From assembly GCF_900128475.1 (NCBI RefSeq), contig NZ_LT635833.1, forward strand, positions 1-51,434: DNA of 51,434 nucleotides. Reading direction: 5' to 3'. Position 1 is the first letter of the stretch. The number at the start of each line of letters is the position of its first letter. The notes under the pieces were generated by a model. The model did not search any database. It saw only the letters and a program-made list of their open reading frames with translations, and was not told the origin of the DNA. This document shows positions 18,050 through 26,147 of this stretch, piece by piece. The DNA is from Mediterranea massiliensis. Lineage in GTDB: Bacteria; Bacteroidota; Bacteroidia; Bacteroidales; Bacteroidaceae. A program made the position numbers and the translations under genes.

Positions 18050-18387
18050 GGCTTCTCCTCCTCTCTTGTTTCGTCATCGGGTATCACACTGACGGCTCCT
18101 ATACAGTCTTTGCAGCAGGCCAACAAGAGTGACATGCGGTCGCGCTGATTGATCTTCCAGCTCCGTTCGGCAATGTCCAGCAGCCAGCCTTCGGGTATCA
18201 GTCCGTCGAAGAACGGGAAAAGCACCGTATCATGGTAGGGCTTCTCGCCCAGCGGCAGCGTCAGACTGACCGCAGCCGCATCGGGCAAGGCCAGATAATC
18301 AGTGTCATACGTAAACGTAAACCCGTTCTCATCTTCTACCAGCCGGCCTGCCAACCGGTCGTGCAGATATACTTTGGCACGCTTCAT
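18046..18387 (-). CDS. hipS: HipS-like antitoxin (HipA N-subdomain 1)
   Basis: A 113-residue protein matching only the HipA N-terminal subdomain 1, which is fused to the kinase in two-gene HipBA systems. In the characterised E. coli HipBST system this separate subdomain is the antitoxin. Typical features are VYLHDRLAGRL (6-16), the LPLGEKPY segment (about 44-51) and FFDGLIPEGWL (about 59-69). It overlaps hipB and hipT by four bases on each side. Function is inferred from domain order and family knowledge. Confidence 0.8.
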   Translation of the reverse strand: MKRAKVYLHDRLAGRLVEDENGFTFTYDTDYLALPDAAAVSLTLPLGEKPYHDTVLFPFFDGLIPEGWLLDIAERSWKINQRDRMSLLLACCKDCIGAVSVIPDDETREEEKP

Positions 18388-18611
18388 GACCTATCCTCCC
18401 TTTTCTTTACGTTCATCTCCACCGGTCCCACCTGACGGCCGAACAGGCTGAGCACCTGGTTCACCTTATCCATCCGCAAGGTCTGCTTGCCCTGCTCTAG
18501 GTCGCGTACAAAGCGCAAACCCACTCCCGACTTGTCGGCCAAATCCACTTGCGTCAACCCAAACTGCTTGCGCATCTCCTTTACAAAGTCTGCTATTACC
18601 GTATATTCCAT
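18384..18611 (-). CDS. hipB: HipB-like XRE-family repressor
   Basis: A 75-residue helix-turn-helix protein. The XRE domain spans about residues 8-62, with the HTH in QFGLTQVDLADKSGVGLRF. It is the first gene of the hipB-hipS-hipT operon. Three copies of a TATACCC-N4-GGGTATA dyad lie upstream, the nearest only five bases from the start codon, as expected for autorepression. By family it should bind DNA as a dimer and boost repression together with HipS and HipT. Confidence 0.85.
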   Translation of the reverse strand: MEYTVIADFVKEMRKQFGLTQVDLADKSGVGLRFVRDLEQGKQTLRMDKVNQVLSLFGRQVGPVEMNVKKREDRS

Positions 18612-18615
18612 ACTT

Positions 18616-18633
18616 TATACCCTTTCGGGTACA
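18616..18633. promoter_or_regulatory. hip operator O1
   Basis: TATACCC-TTTC-GGGTACA, a near-perfect dyad. It lies five bases upstream of the hipB ATG and overlaps the predicted -7 element TATATTTG (minus strand, 18639-18632). Confidence 0.7.
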
Positions 18634-18657
18634 AATATAATAATATATTCCACTGAT

Positions 18658-18675
18658 TATACCTTTTAGGGTATA
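18658..18675. promoter_or_regulatory. hip operator O2
   Basis: TATACCT-TTTA-GGGTATA, 42 bp from O1, in the -33 region of the predicted hipB promoter. Confidence 0.7.
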
Positions 18676-18698
18676 ATTCATTTATACAAACAGACTTT

Positions 18699-18716
18699 TA
18701 TACCCAGTCGGGTATA
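18699..18716. promoter_or_regulatory. hip operator O3
   Basis: TATACCC-AGTC-GGGTATA, a perfect seven-base dyad 41 bp from O2. With O1 and O2 it gives a period of about four helical turns. Confidence 0.7.
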
Positions 18717-18821
18717 GTAGCAACCGAAATCATCCCGACGGTTATCCATCCATTCAAAGACTGAGAATAACAGACGAAAGGGAAAATCGGCCACAAACTA
18801 TCAATTCAATCACTTTTTTTT

Positions 18822-18829
18822 TAACTTTG
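18822..18829 (+). promoter_or_regulatory. -7 element for the ubiE operon
   Basis: TAACTTTG matches TAnnTTTG, 22 bp before the ubiE ATG and preceded by a T-rich run. Confidence 0.5.
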
Positions 18830-18851
18830 CGCACAAATAGACTACAATATC

Positions 18852-19589
18852 ATGGACTACCCGCAAGAAAAAGTCATGCCCTACGGCAAGGAAGGGAAAA
18901 AGAGCGAGCAGGTAGAACAAATGTTCGACCACATCGCCCCCACCTACGACCAGCTCAACCATACCCTCTCACTGGGGATTGACCGCAGCTGGCGCAGGAA
19001 AGCCATCCACACGCTCCGTCCCTTCCGTCCGCAACGGATGCTGGACGTGGCTACCGGTACCGGCGATTTTGCCATCCTGGCCTGCCGCGAACTGCACCCC
19101 CAGTCGCTCATCGGCATAGACATTTCGGAGGGGATGATGAACGTAGGCCGTGAAAAGGTACGTCAGGCCGGACTGGCAGACCGCATCGCCTTCGCGCGCG
19201 AAGATTGCACCGCCCTCACCTTTGCCGACGCCACTTTCGACGCGGTGACGGTTGCCTTCGGCATCCGCAACTTCGAGAAACTCGATCTCGGACTGAGTGA
19301 AATGTGCCGTGTGCTCCGTCCGGGAGGCCACCTGGTCATCCTCGAACTTTCCACACCCGACCGCTTCCCCATGAAGCAGTTGTTTTTCCTCTATTCCAAG
19401 GTAGTGATGCCCCTTATCGGCAAGCTGGTGTCGAAAGACAACAGCGCCTACACCTACCTGCCCGAAAGCATCCGGGCTTTCCCTCAAGGTGAAGTCATGC
19501 AACAGGCCCTCCGCCATGCCGGTTTCAGCCAAGTCCGTTTCCGGCGGTTGACGTTCGGCACCTGCACGCTATATTTTGCAACGAAATAA
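18852..19589 (+). CDS. ubiE: Demethylmenaquinone methyltransferase UbiE/MenG
   Basis: A 245-residue SAM-dependent methyltransferase for the last step of menaquinone synthesis (demethylmenaquinone to menaquinone). The SAM-binding motif I is DVATGTGDF (65-73). The family signatures [17 protein letters not shown] (32-48) and FGIRNFE (about 134-140) are intact. It heads a run of five rightward genes; aroE follows after 15 bases. Confidence 0.95.
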   Translation: MDYPQEKVMPYGKEGKKSEQVEQMFDHIAPTYDQLNHTLSLGIDRSWRRKAIHTLRPFRPQRMLDVATGTGDFAILACRELHPQSLIGIDISEGMMNVGREKVRQAGLADRIAFAREDCTALTFADATFDAVTVAFGIRNFEKLDLGLSEMCRVLRPGGHLVILELSTPDRFPMKQLFFLYSKVVMPLIGKLVSKDNSAYTYLPESIRAFPQGEVMQQALRHAGFSQVRFRRLTFGTCTLYFATK

Positions 19590-19604
19590 TTAAATCAGAC
19601 GATT

Positions 19605-20351
19605 ATGGACAAATACGGTTTAATAGGCTATCCGCTGAAGCATTCATTCTCCATCAGCTATTTCAATGAGAAATTTCAATCGGAAAACATTGACGCCGAA
19701 TACGTGAACTTCGAGATACCACGTATTGAGGACTTTATGGAAGTGGTCGAAGAGAATCCCAATCTCCGTGGCCTCAACGTCACCATCCCTTACAAGGAAC
19801 AGGTTATCCCCTATCTGGACGAGCTGGACAAAGATACGGCCAAGATCGGCGCGGTCAACGTCATCAAGATTATCCCGCAGGGCAAGGGAGACGTCAAGCT
19901 TGTGGGTTACAATTCAGACATCATCGGCTTTACACGTTCCATCGAACCGCTGCTGCAATCCCATCATGTAAAAGCGCTCATTCTCGGCACAGGCGGTGCC
20001 TCCAAGGCTGTCTTCCACGGACTGGCCAATCTGGGTATCGAAGCCACTTTCGTATCGCGCACCAAGAAAAGCAACGACATACTGACCTATCAGGAACTGA
20101 CCCCTGAAATCATGCAGGAGCATACGGTCATCGTCAACACCACCCCGCTCGGCATGTATCCCAATGTAGACGCCTGCCCCGACATCCCCTATGACCAGCT
20201 GACCCCCAACCATCTGCTGTACGACCTGCTGTACAATCCGCACGAAACCCTCTTCATGAAGAAAGGCATGGAACGGGGAGCCACCGTGAAGAACGGACTC
20301 GAGATGCTGTTGCTACAGGCATTCGTATCCTGGGAGATCTGGAACAAATAA
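19605..20351 (+). CDS. aroE: Shikimate dehydrogenase
   Basis: A 248-residue NADP-dependent enzyme reducing 3-dehydroshikimate to shikimate in aromatic amino acid synthesis. The catalytic lysine is K64 in LNVTIPYKE (57-65), the substrate-binding HSFS lies at 13-16 and the nucleotide-binding loop is GTGGASKA (about 127-134). Length is slightly short but normal for Bacteroidetes. It sits between ubiE and a membrane-anchored hydrolase with gaps of 15 and 10 bases, so all are likely co-transcribed. Confidence 0.95.
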   Translation: MDKYGLIGYPLKHSFSISYFNEKFQSENIDAEYVNFEIPRIEDFMEVVEENPNLRGLNVTIPYKEQVIPYLDELDKDTAKIGAVNVIKIIPQGKGDVKLVGYNSDIIGFTRSIEPLLQSHHVKALILGTGGASKAVFHGLANLGIEATFVSRTKKSNDILTYQELTPEIMQEHTVIVNTTPLGMYPNVDACPDIPYDQLTPNHLLYDLLYNPHETLFMKKGMERGATVKNGLEMLLLQAFVSWEIWNK

Positions 20352-20361
20352 CGCCATCCGA

Positions 20362-21330
20362 ATGAAGAAAGCACTCCGATACACACTGGTCGTCCTCGTC
20401 GTACTGGCCGCTGTACTGACAGGAGCCGGCTACTACATGGTGGACTATGCCCTGAAGCCCGAAGGCCTAGTGACCCGCAGCCGCGACATCCCGAGTTCTC
20501 TGGAATACATGCACCAGACGTATCCCGAAGTGGGAAACTGGATAGATAGTTTACAGAGCGTCCAGGCCCTCCGCGACCTTTACATCGAAAACGAAGAAGG
20601 TACGAAGCTCCACGCGCTCTATGTTCCTGCCGCCGACTCCACCGGCCGAACGGCTGTCATCGTACACGGCTATACAGACAATGCCGTCCGCATGCTGATG
20701 ATAGGCTACCTCTACAGCCGCCGGCTGGGCTACAACATCCTGCTGCCCGACCTGTACGGACACGGGATGAGCGAAGGCACCGAAGTACAGATGGGCTGGA
20801 AAGACCGCCTCGACGTGCTGCGCTGGACGGAAGAAGCCAACCGGCTCTTCGGGAACCACACACAGATGGTGGTACACGGCATCTCGATGGGAGCCGCCAC
20901 CACCATGTGCGTCGCAGGCGAAGTGCAGCACGGCCTGCACCGGCAGCCTTTCGTGAAGTGCTTCGTCGAAGACTGCGGATACACCAGTGCCTGGGACGAA
21001 TTCAAGGGAGAACTGAAGAACCAGTTCGGCCTCCCCGCCTTCCCGCTGCTCCACGTGGCCAGTGCCCTCTGCGACATGAAGTATGGCTGGAGCTTTCAGG
21101 AAGCGTCACCGCTGGAACAGGTCGGGAAATGCACCCTGCCCATGCTCTTCATCCACGGCGACGCCGACACCTTCGTACCGACCTGGATGGTCTATCCGCT
21201 GTACGAAGCCAAGCCTGCCCCGAAGGAGCTCTGGATTGTACCCGGCGCCGAACATGCCGTGGCCTACAAGGAAAATGCCGAAGCCTATACCCGCAAGGTC
21301 GGCGACTTTGTCAGCAAATACATCCATTAA
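20362..21330 (+). CDS. Membrane-anchored alpha/beta hydrolase
   Basis: A 322-residue hydrolase with one N-terminal transmembrane segment (about 7-27), which should place the catalytic domain in the periplasm. The nucleophile elbow is GISMG with S175. Later HGDADTFVP supplies the likely acid and GAEHA the histidine. The closest known style is the BEM46/YfhR-like serine hydrolases; the substrate is unknown. It is the third gene of the ubiE run, ten bases after aroE. Confidence 0.82.
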   Translation: MKKALRYTLVVLVVLAAVLTGAGYYMVDYALKPEGLVTRSRDIPSSLEYMHQTYPEVGNWIDSLQSVQALRDLYIENEEGTKLHALYVPAADSTGRTAVIVHGYTDNAVRMLMIGYLYSRRLGYNILLPDLYGHGMSEGTEVQMGWKDRLDVLRWTEEANRLFGNHTQMVVHGISMGAATTMCVAGEVQHGLHRQPFVKCFVEDCGYTSAWDEFKGELKNQFGLPAFPLLHVASALCDMKYGWSFQEASPLEQVGKCTLPMLFIHGDADTFVPTWMVYPLYEAKPAPKELWIVPGAEHAVAYKENAEAYTRKVGDFVSKYIH

Positions 21331-21348
21331 CATAAGTAACAGATATCC

Positions 21349-22263
21349 ATGAAACGAACGATAACATTCATCCTGCTTTTCTGCCTGTGGGGAATAACGG
21401 CCTGGGCACAGACCGTCTATACCCCCGACAACCTGCCCAAGGTGCATCTGCAGGACAAAACCCGCTATGCCGTCGACCCTGACGGCATCCTCACTCCCGC
21501 CGCACGCGACAGCATCGACCGCATGCTCTACCGGCTGGAACAGCAGACAGGCATCCAGACCGTTGTGGCCGTAGTGCCCAGCATCGGGGATGCAGACTGC
21601 TTCGACTTCTGCCACCAGCTGCTCAACTCGTGGGGCGTGGGACAGAAGGGGAGAGACAACGGCTTCGTCATCCTGCTCGTCACCGACCAGCGCTGCATCC
21701 AGTTCTACACCGGCTACGGCCTCGAAGGCCCCCTGCCCGACGCTATCTGCAAGCGCATCCAGACCCGCGACATGATTCCCTATCTGAAGGACGGACGCTG
21801 GAGTGAAGGCATGGTGGCCGGCGTACGTGCCACCTGTGCCCGCCTGGACGGCTCGATGGACAACGATGCGGCCGACGACGGAGCAGACGACGGCGTGGGC
21901 AGCGTATTCTTGGTGCTGCTCGGCATCGTCGCAGTGGGTGTGTTTCTTGCCGTACTGGCCATGCACGCAGCCTCCAGGTGTCCCAACTGTGGCAAGCACA
22001 AGCTGCAGCGCAGTTCGAGCCGTCTGGTATCCCGTCGCAACGGCGTGCGGACTGAAGACGTGACCTACACCTGCCGCAACTGCGGCCATCAGGTGGTGCG
22101 CCGCCAGCAGTCCTACGACGAGAACTACCGCGGACGGGGTGGAAGTGGCGGAGGTCCTTTCATCTTCGGAGGCGGAGGCGGCTTCGGTGGAGGCGGAGGC
22201 TTCGGCGGAGGCAGCTTCGGCGGAGGAATGGGCGGCGGAGGTGGAGCCGGTTCCCGGTTCTGA
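21349..22263 (+). CDS. TPM-domain protein with zinc ribbon and Gly-rich tail
   Basis: A 304-residue protein. A signal peptide (1-20) is followed by a TPM domain (about 35-165), of the type found in YgcG and photosystem-repair proteins, which should lie outside the membrane. A transmembrane helix spans 184-206. After it come paired cysteines C211/C214 and C242/C245, a cytoplasmic zinc ribbon, and a tail of about 40 residues of almost pure Gly-Gly-Phe repeats. The gene is directly upstream of lemA, the usual partner of TPM genes. The precise function is unknown. Confidence 0.85.
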   Translation: MKRTITFILLFCLWGITAWAQTVYTPDNLPKVHLQDKTRYAVDPDGILTPAARDSIDRMLYRLEQQTGIQTVVAVVPSIGDADCFDFCHQLLNSWGVGQKGRDNGFVILLVTDQRCIQFYTGYGLEGPLPDAICKRIQTRDMIPYLKDGRWSEGMVAGVRATCARLDGSMDNDAADDGADDGVGSVFLVLLGIVAVGVFLAVLAMHAASRCPNCGKHKLQRSSSRLVSRRNGVRTEDVTYTCRNCGHQVVRRQQSYDENYRGRGGSGGGPFIFGGGGGFGGGGGFGGGSFGGGMGGGGGAGSRF

Positions 22264-22315
22264 CCCGTCCAACGTTTTATCACCCTATGATTCATTCATT
22301 AAAATACCGAACAAT

Positions 22316-22900
22316 ATGAAAAAAGTAACAATCATCATCCTTGTGGCCGTAGTGGCCATCATCGCTTTCTGGGCCATCAGCGGCTACAACAGCCTCGTCA
22401 GCATGGACGAGAACGTCAGCAACCAGTGGGCCAACGTCGAGACGCAGTACCAACGTCGTGCCGACCTCATCCCCAACCTGGTGAACACCGTCAAGGGCTA
22501 TGCAGCCCACGAGAAAGAAACGCTGGAGGGTGTCATCGCCGCCCGCAGCCAAGCCACCCAAATCAAGGTAGACCCCACGGACCTGACACCCGAGAAGCTC
22601 GCCGAATACCAGAAGGCACAGGGCCAACTGGCCACCGCCCTGGGCAAATTGCTGGCCATCACCGAAAACTACCCCGACCTGAAGGCCAACCAGAACTTCC
22701 TGGAACTGCAGGCCCAGCTCGAAGGCACGGAGAACCGCATCAACGTGGCCCGCAAGAACTTCAACGATGCGGCCAAGGCCTACAACACCGACATCCGCCG
22801 CTTCCCCAAGAACATTCTCGCCGGCATGTTCGGCTTCGACAAGCGCGCCTACTTCGAGGCAGCCGAGGGTGCCGAGCAGGCGCCGCAGGTGCAGTTCTAA
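22316..22900 (+). CDS. lemA: LemA family protein
   Basis: A 194-residue LemA protein: one N-terminal membrane helix (4-22), then a helical-bundle domain with the family signature QYQRRADLIPNLVNTVKGY (about 44-62) and the ARKNFNDAAKAYNT motif near residue 143. The start at 22316 begins the membrane helix; a longer reading from 22139 would translate the out-of-frame glycine tail of the TPM gene. LemA and TPM proteins are often encoded together, but their joint function is not settled. A strong hairpin ends the transcript. Confidence 0.9.
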   Translation: MKKVTIIILVAVVAIIAFWAISGYNSLVSMDENVSNQWANVETQYQRRADLIPNLVNTVKGYAAHEKETLEGVIAARSQATQIKVDPTDLTPEKLAEYQKAQGQLATALGKLLAITENYPDLKANQNFLELQAQLEGTENRINVARKNFNDAAKAYNTDIRRFPKNILAGMFGFDKRAYFEAAEGAEQAPQVQF

Positions 22901-22907
22901 GAAACAA

Positions 22908-22980
22908 AAGAGAAGGCTGTCTCAAAATAAAAACAGAAGTTACATATCAGTACTTCCTCATTTTGAGACAGCCTTCTCTT
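22908..22980. terminator. Bidirectional terminator, 21-bp perfect inverted repeat
   Basis: Perfect 21-bp arms (22908-22928 and 22960-22980) contain AGAAGGCTGTCTCAAAA and its complement around a 31-base loop. It sits between convergent genes, with T-rich flanks on the right, and fits a bidirectional terminator. The perfect long arms could also indicate a small mobile repeat. Confidence 0.7.
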
Positions 22981-22988
22981 CTTTATTT

Positions 22989-24056
22989 TTATTCTACCGT
23001 TTCAGAAAACAGGACTATCGACCACGACATCCAGTCTGTCAAATCATCCACATCATACAGCACTTCCCTGAAAAGCTTCATCTCCTGCTGTTCTTCCTCG
23101 GTCAGGCCAGCCATTCCCTTGCCTTGCATAAACCGGTCGAGCGCATCATACCGGCTGGGATTACTGATGGTCCAAGTAAAGGCATCGCCTCCCCAGAACA
23201 TAAGTTCCAATTCATAAAAATCTCCATTAGGAGTATTCACCTTACGGAATGGTGAAGCCGGTCCTTCTGAAGACCCGAACCATTGTTCCGAGAACTTTTC
23301 ATATTGCTCCGGAGTCAAAATCCAGTACATATTTTGATAATCTACCCAATAATAAGCCTTCATCCACTCTTCGTAATCAGACTGTCCGAACCGTTTCAGC
23401 CAGGTAGTGAAAGTTCCGTCTGCATGAAATACCAATTTCATGCCACTGAACTCCTGAGCGATACGAAGACGTATCTTGTCCAGAACGGACTGTACAAAAT
23501 CCCAACTGTCCCACGTCTCGCCCTGCCATTGCACCGTACCTCCTCCAGGACCGGCGGAAACACTCAGGCAATCTTCATTAAAATTATATTCATACGGTTG
23601 CTCCACTATCACATCGTGACTGAAAGAGTGGGTACACTCTATTTTCAGGCTCTTGCCCCCTTCCGCATCGGAACTCTGATAAAGGCCACTCACTTCAACA
23701 TAATGACCTGTAAGAGGAAGGCCTTCATTGGTTCCCTTCAAAACAATCTGCCCGTTATCGGGAGCAATCTGCACCAAAGCCTGTACCGCATGCAAAGGTA
23801 CAATCTTGTCAATGGTCATCAGCAGGAGGGTGCTATCCCCTTCAACCGGTTCAAAAGTAACCTGACAATCATCTACTTCATATCCATTTATCTTCAACGA
23901 CAAGGCATCATCTGCAAATGACAATCCTTCCGCATATAGCTCAGCCGGATCGGTCAACTGTACCGGCTCTTCATTGGAACAAGACTGCATGCCCATTATC
24001 AGACACATTCCAATAACGCCCATCCAGCTTTTCCTTGCAAAAAAACTTGTTTTCAT
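22989..24056 (-). CDS. Putative lipoprotein of unknown function
   Basis: A 355-residue protein with a signal peptide ending in GMQSCSNEE; C26 is the likely lipidated cysteine. The following charged SNEEP sequence resembles Bacteroidetes surface-export signals. The rest is a two-part soluble domain rich in aromatic residues, with no catalytic motif. It is similar in layout to Bacteroidales DUF4925-like lipoproteins, an assignment I am not sure of. Base composition is more AT-rich than the neighbours, suggesting transfer. It has its own promoter (-7 TACATTTG, minus strand 24090-24083). Confidence 0.65.
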   Translation of the reverse strand: MKTSFFARKSWMGVIGMCLIMGMQSCSNEEPVQLTDPAELYAEGLSFADDALSLKINGYEVDDCQVTFEPVEGDSTLLLMTIDKIVPLHAVQALVQIAPDNGQIVLKGTNEGLPLTGHYVEVSGLYQSSDAEGGKSLKIECTHSFSHDVIVEQPYEYNFNEDCLSVSAGPGGGTVQWQGETWDSWDFVQSVLDKIRLRIAQEFSGMKLVFHADGTFTTWLKRFGQSDYEEWMKAYYWVDYQNMYWILTPEQYEKFSEQWFGSSEGPASPFRKVNTPNGDFYELELMFWGGDAFTWTISNPSRYDALDRFMQGKGMAGLTEEEQQEMKLFREVLYDVDDLTDWMSWSIVLFSETVE

Positions 24057-24082
24057 GGTTTATTTTATTTTTGTGATTTCTG

Positions 24083-24114
24083 CAAATGTAATCATTTCAT
24101 GCCATTCAAGCAAG
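24083..24114 (-). promoter_or_regulatory. Promoter for the lipoprotein gene
   Basis: Minus-strand CTTG (24114-24111), 20 bases, then TACATTTG (24090-24083): a near-consensus Bacteroidetes promoter with a 26-base leader before the ATG at 24056. Confidence 0.55.
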
Positions 24115-24200
24115 TAAACAAATAGATTTCTTGTATCGAAGAATCTACAGATTGGCAGCAAATACCTGATTGAACAGTAGGCTGCTACAAGAATATTCCC

Positions 24201-24208
24201 TATCTTTG
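24201..24208 (+). promoter_or_regulatory. -7 element for purM
   Basis: TATCTTTG matches TAnnTTTG, 38 bp before the purM ATG. Confidence 0.5.
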
Positions 24209-24246
24209 CACAACCGATTAAGAACCCAAAAACATTTATACATATC

Positions 24247-25419
24247 ATGAGCAGTAACCAACGATACATGATGCGCGGCGTAAGCGCATCGAAGGAGGAC
24301 GTTCACAACGCCATCAAGAACATCGACAAGGGTATTTTCCCGCAGGCCTTCTGCAAGATTATCCCCGACATACTGGGCGGCGACCCGGAGTATTGCAACA
24401 TCATGCACGCCGACGGCGCAGGCACCAAGTCCTCGCTCGCCTACCTGTACTGGAAGGAGACGGGCGACCTCTCGGTGTGGAAAGGCATCGCGCAGGACGC
24501 GCTCATCATGAACATCGACGACCTGCTCTGCGTGGGCGCCGTGGACAACATCCTCGTCTCCTCCACCATCGGACGCAACAAGCTGCTGGTGCCGGGCGAA
24601 GTCATCTCCGCCATCATCAACGGCACGGACGAACTGCTGGCCGAGCTGCGTGAAATGGGCGTAGGCGTCTATGCCACGGGCGGCGAGACGGCCGACGTGG
24701 GCGACCTGGTGCGCACCATCATCGTGGACTCTACCGTGACCTGCCGCATGAAGCGCGCCGACGTCATCAACAACGCCAACATCCGTCCGGGCGACGTCAT
24801 CGTGGGCCTCGCCAGCTACGGACAGGCTACTTACGAGAAGGAATACAACGGCGGCATGGGCAGCAACGGCCTGACCTCGGCCCGCCATGATGTCTTTGCC
24901 AAGTATCTGGCAGAGAAATATCCGGAGAGCTACGACAAGGCCGTGCCCGACGAACTGGTGTACAGCGGCCAGCTGAAGCTGACCGACAAGGTAGAAGGCA
25001 GTCCGCTGGATGCAGGCAAGCTCGTCCTCTCGCCCACCCGTACCTATGCGCCGGTTGTCAAGAAGCTGCTCGACGCCCTGCGCCCCCAGATTCACGGTAT
25101 GGTACACTGCTCGGGCGGCGCACAGACCAAGGTGCTGCACTTCGTGGGCGACAACTGCCGCGTCATCAAGGACAACCTCTTCCCCGTACCTCCCCTGTTC
25201 CGCACCATCAAGGAGCAGAGCGATACCGACTGGGCCGAGATGTACAAGGTATTCAACATGGGACACCGTCTGGAAGTTTACCTCTCGCCCGAGCATGCCG
25301 AGGAAGTCATCGCCATCTCGAAGTCGTTCAACATCGACGCACAGGTCATCGGCCGCATCGAGGAGAGCGACAAGAAGGAGCTGATTATCCGTTCGGAGTT
25401 CGGTGAGTTCAGGTATTAA
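24247..25419 (+). CDS. purM: Phosphoribosylformylglycinamidine cyclo-ligase (AIR synthase)
   Basis: A 390-residue PurM-fold enzyme closing FGAM to AIR in purine synthesis. The N-terminal glycine/aspartate ATP-binding segment (HADGAGTKSS, about 54-63), the DALIMNIDDLLCVGA motif (83-97) and YATGGETADVGD (about 139-150) are present. It is longer than the E. coli enzyme and belongs to the divergent Bacteroidetes form. The small genes after it, and then prfA, may share its transcript. Confidence 0.88.
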   Translation: MSSNQRYMMRGVSASKEDVHNAIKNIDKGIFPQAFCKIIPDILGGDPEYCNIMHADGAGTKSSLAYLYWKETGDLSVWKGIAQDALIMNIDDLLCVGAVDNILVSSTIGRNKLLVPGEVISAIINGTDELLAELREMGVGVYATGGETADVGDLVRTIIVDSTVTCRMKRADVINNANIRPGDVIVGLASYGQATYEKEYNGGMGSNGLTSARHDVFAKYLAEKYPESYDKAVPDELVYSGQLKLTDKVEGSPLDAGKLVLSPTRTYAPVVKKLLDALRPQIHGMVHCSGGAQTKVLHFVGDNCRVIKDNLFPVPPLFRTIKEQSDTDWAEMYKVFNMGHRLEVYLSPEHAEEVIAISKSFNIDAQVIGRIEESDKKELIIRSEFGEFRY

Positions 25420-25437
25420 TGAAAGATATTGAGCGCT

Positions 25438-25527
25438 ATGGGCTATGTAGTCATTGTTCTGATTGTGGTGTGTGTATTGGCTTGGGGGCAATATTACCGG
25501 AGCAATACCCGCCGCAAGAGGAAATAA
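25438..25527 (+). CDS. Candidate 29-residue membrane microprotein
   Basis: ATG at 25438 opens a 29-residue frame: a hydrophobic stretch (residues 3-16, YVVIVLIVVCVLAW) followed by a basic tail ending RRKRK, the layout of a single-pass microprotein with a cytoplasmic C-terminus. It lies 18 bases after purM and 36 before another small membrane protein. An alternative overlapping frame (25419-25538, 39 residues, start overlapping the purM stop as TAATG) would be Cys-rich. I favour the membrane frame, but coding status is unproven. Confidence 0.35.
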   Translation: MGYVVIVLIVVCVLAWGQYYRSNTRRKRK

Positions 25528-25563
25528 AGACACGGTAAAAGAGATAAACAATACTCCAAGGTC

Positions 25564-25821
25564 ATGAAGAAAACTCTTGGAAAGCTCATTTTGTATGTCA
25601 TACTGTGGGTAGTAGCAGGTGCCGTATTGAGCGTTGTAGCCACACGCATCAGTTCAGATTATCTGCACAGCCTGGCTGTCATAGGTCCGCCCATGGTGGT
25701 AGGTTACCTGTCCAGTCTCGAAGACGGAGAGAAGAAGGGCTGCCGGTTGCGGTGGTGGCGGTTGGTACTGCTGATAGGCATAGTCACCACAGCGTTTTGG
25801 CTACTTGATAAATGTATGTAA
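25564..25821 (+). CDS. Small membrane protein, 85 residues
   Basis: Three hydrophobic segments (about 7-27, 36-50, 63-82), with a charged cytoplasmic loop EDGEKKGCRLRWWR between the second and third. I do not recognise a named family. The layout resembles the next two genes (three segments, a basic loop, a tryptophan near the end), so it may be a diverged third paralog. Genes on either side are rightward and closely spaced, indicating one transcript from purM to prfA. Confidence 0.6.
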   Translation: MKKTLGKLILYVILWVVAGAVLSVVATRISSDYLHSLAVIGPPMVVGYLSSLEDGEKKGCRLRWWRLVLLIGIVTTAFWLLDKCM

Positions 25822-25848
25822 CAAGAACAACTCTTCAAGATAAGAATT

Positions 25849-26127
25849 ATGGAACGAGAACACCAAGGTTGCCTGATAGGCATTAGCATGGTAGCCGTCT
25901 GTGGAGCTATCCTCTTTGTGGCTTACAAGTGGGATATTCCATTCCTGAAGTGCGTCTGCTACCTGTTGCCGGCTCTCATCGGATCCTACATAGGCAGCCA
26001 ATATTTCAGCAACGAGAAGCAGCGGGTGAAGAACCGCTTCTCGCGCCGGACATGGAGTTGGCTTGTTGTCGGCTTTTTCCTGCTGGCTGCATTACTGGCG
26101 TGGCTGTTTGAGGGAAGATTGTGGTAA
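25849..26127 (+). CDS. Small membrane protein, 92 residues, paralog A
   Basis: Three hydrophobic segments (about 8-27, 32-48, 69-87) and a strongly basic loop NEKQRVKNRFSRRTW. It ends in ALLAWLFEGRLW. It is the same length as the next gene's product and shares WDxPxL at about residue 29, G-Y-x-G near 46-49, RxW near 67 and the C-terminal LAWLxEGRLW. No known family is recognised. Its placement between purM and prfA suggests read-through expression. Confidence 0.65.
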   Translation: MEREHQGCLIGISMVAVCGAILFVAYKWDIPFLKCVCYLLPALIGSYIGSQYFSNEKQRVKNRFSRRTWSWLVVGFFLLAALLAWLFEGRLW

Positions 26128-26147
26128 AACAATAAATAGACAAAGAT

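Noticed and set aside
17111..18611. Frameshifted hipA
   Set aside because: The N-terminal and kinase parts are separate genes with four-base overlaps and normal starts, which fits a genuine HipBST organisation rather than a broken HipA.
22139..22315. N-terminal extension of LemA
   Set aside because: It would translate the glycine-rich end of the TPM gene in another frame. The methionine at 22316 begins a proper membrane helix.
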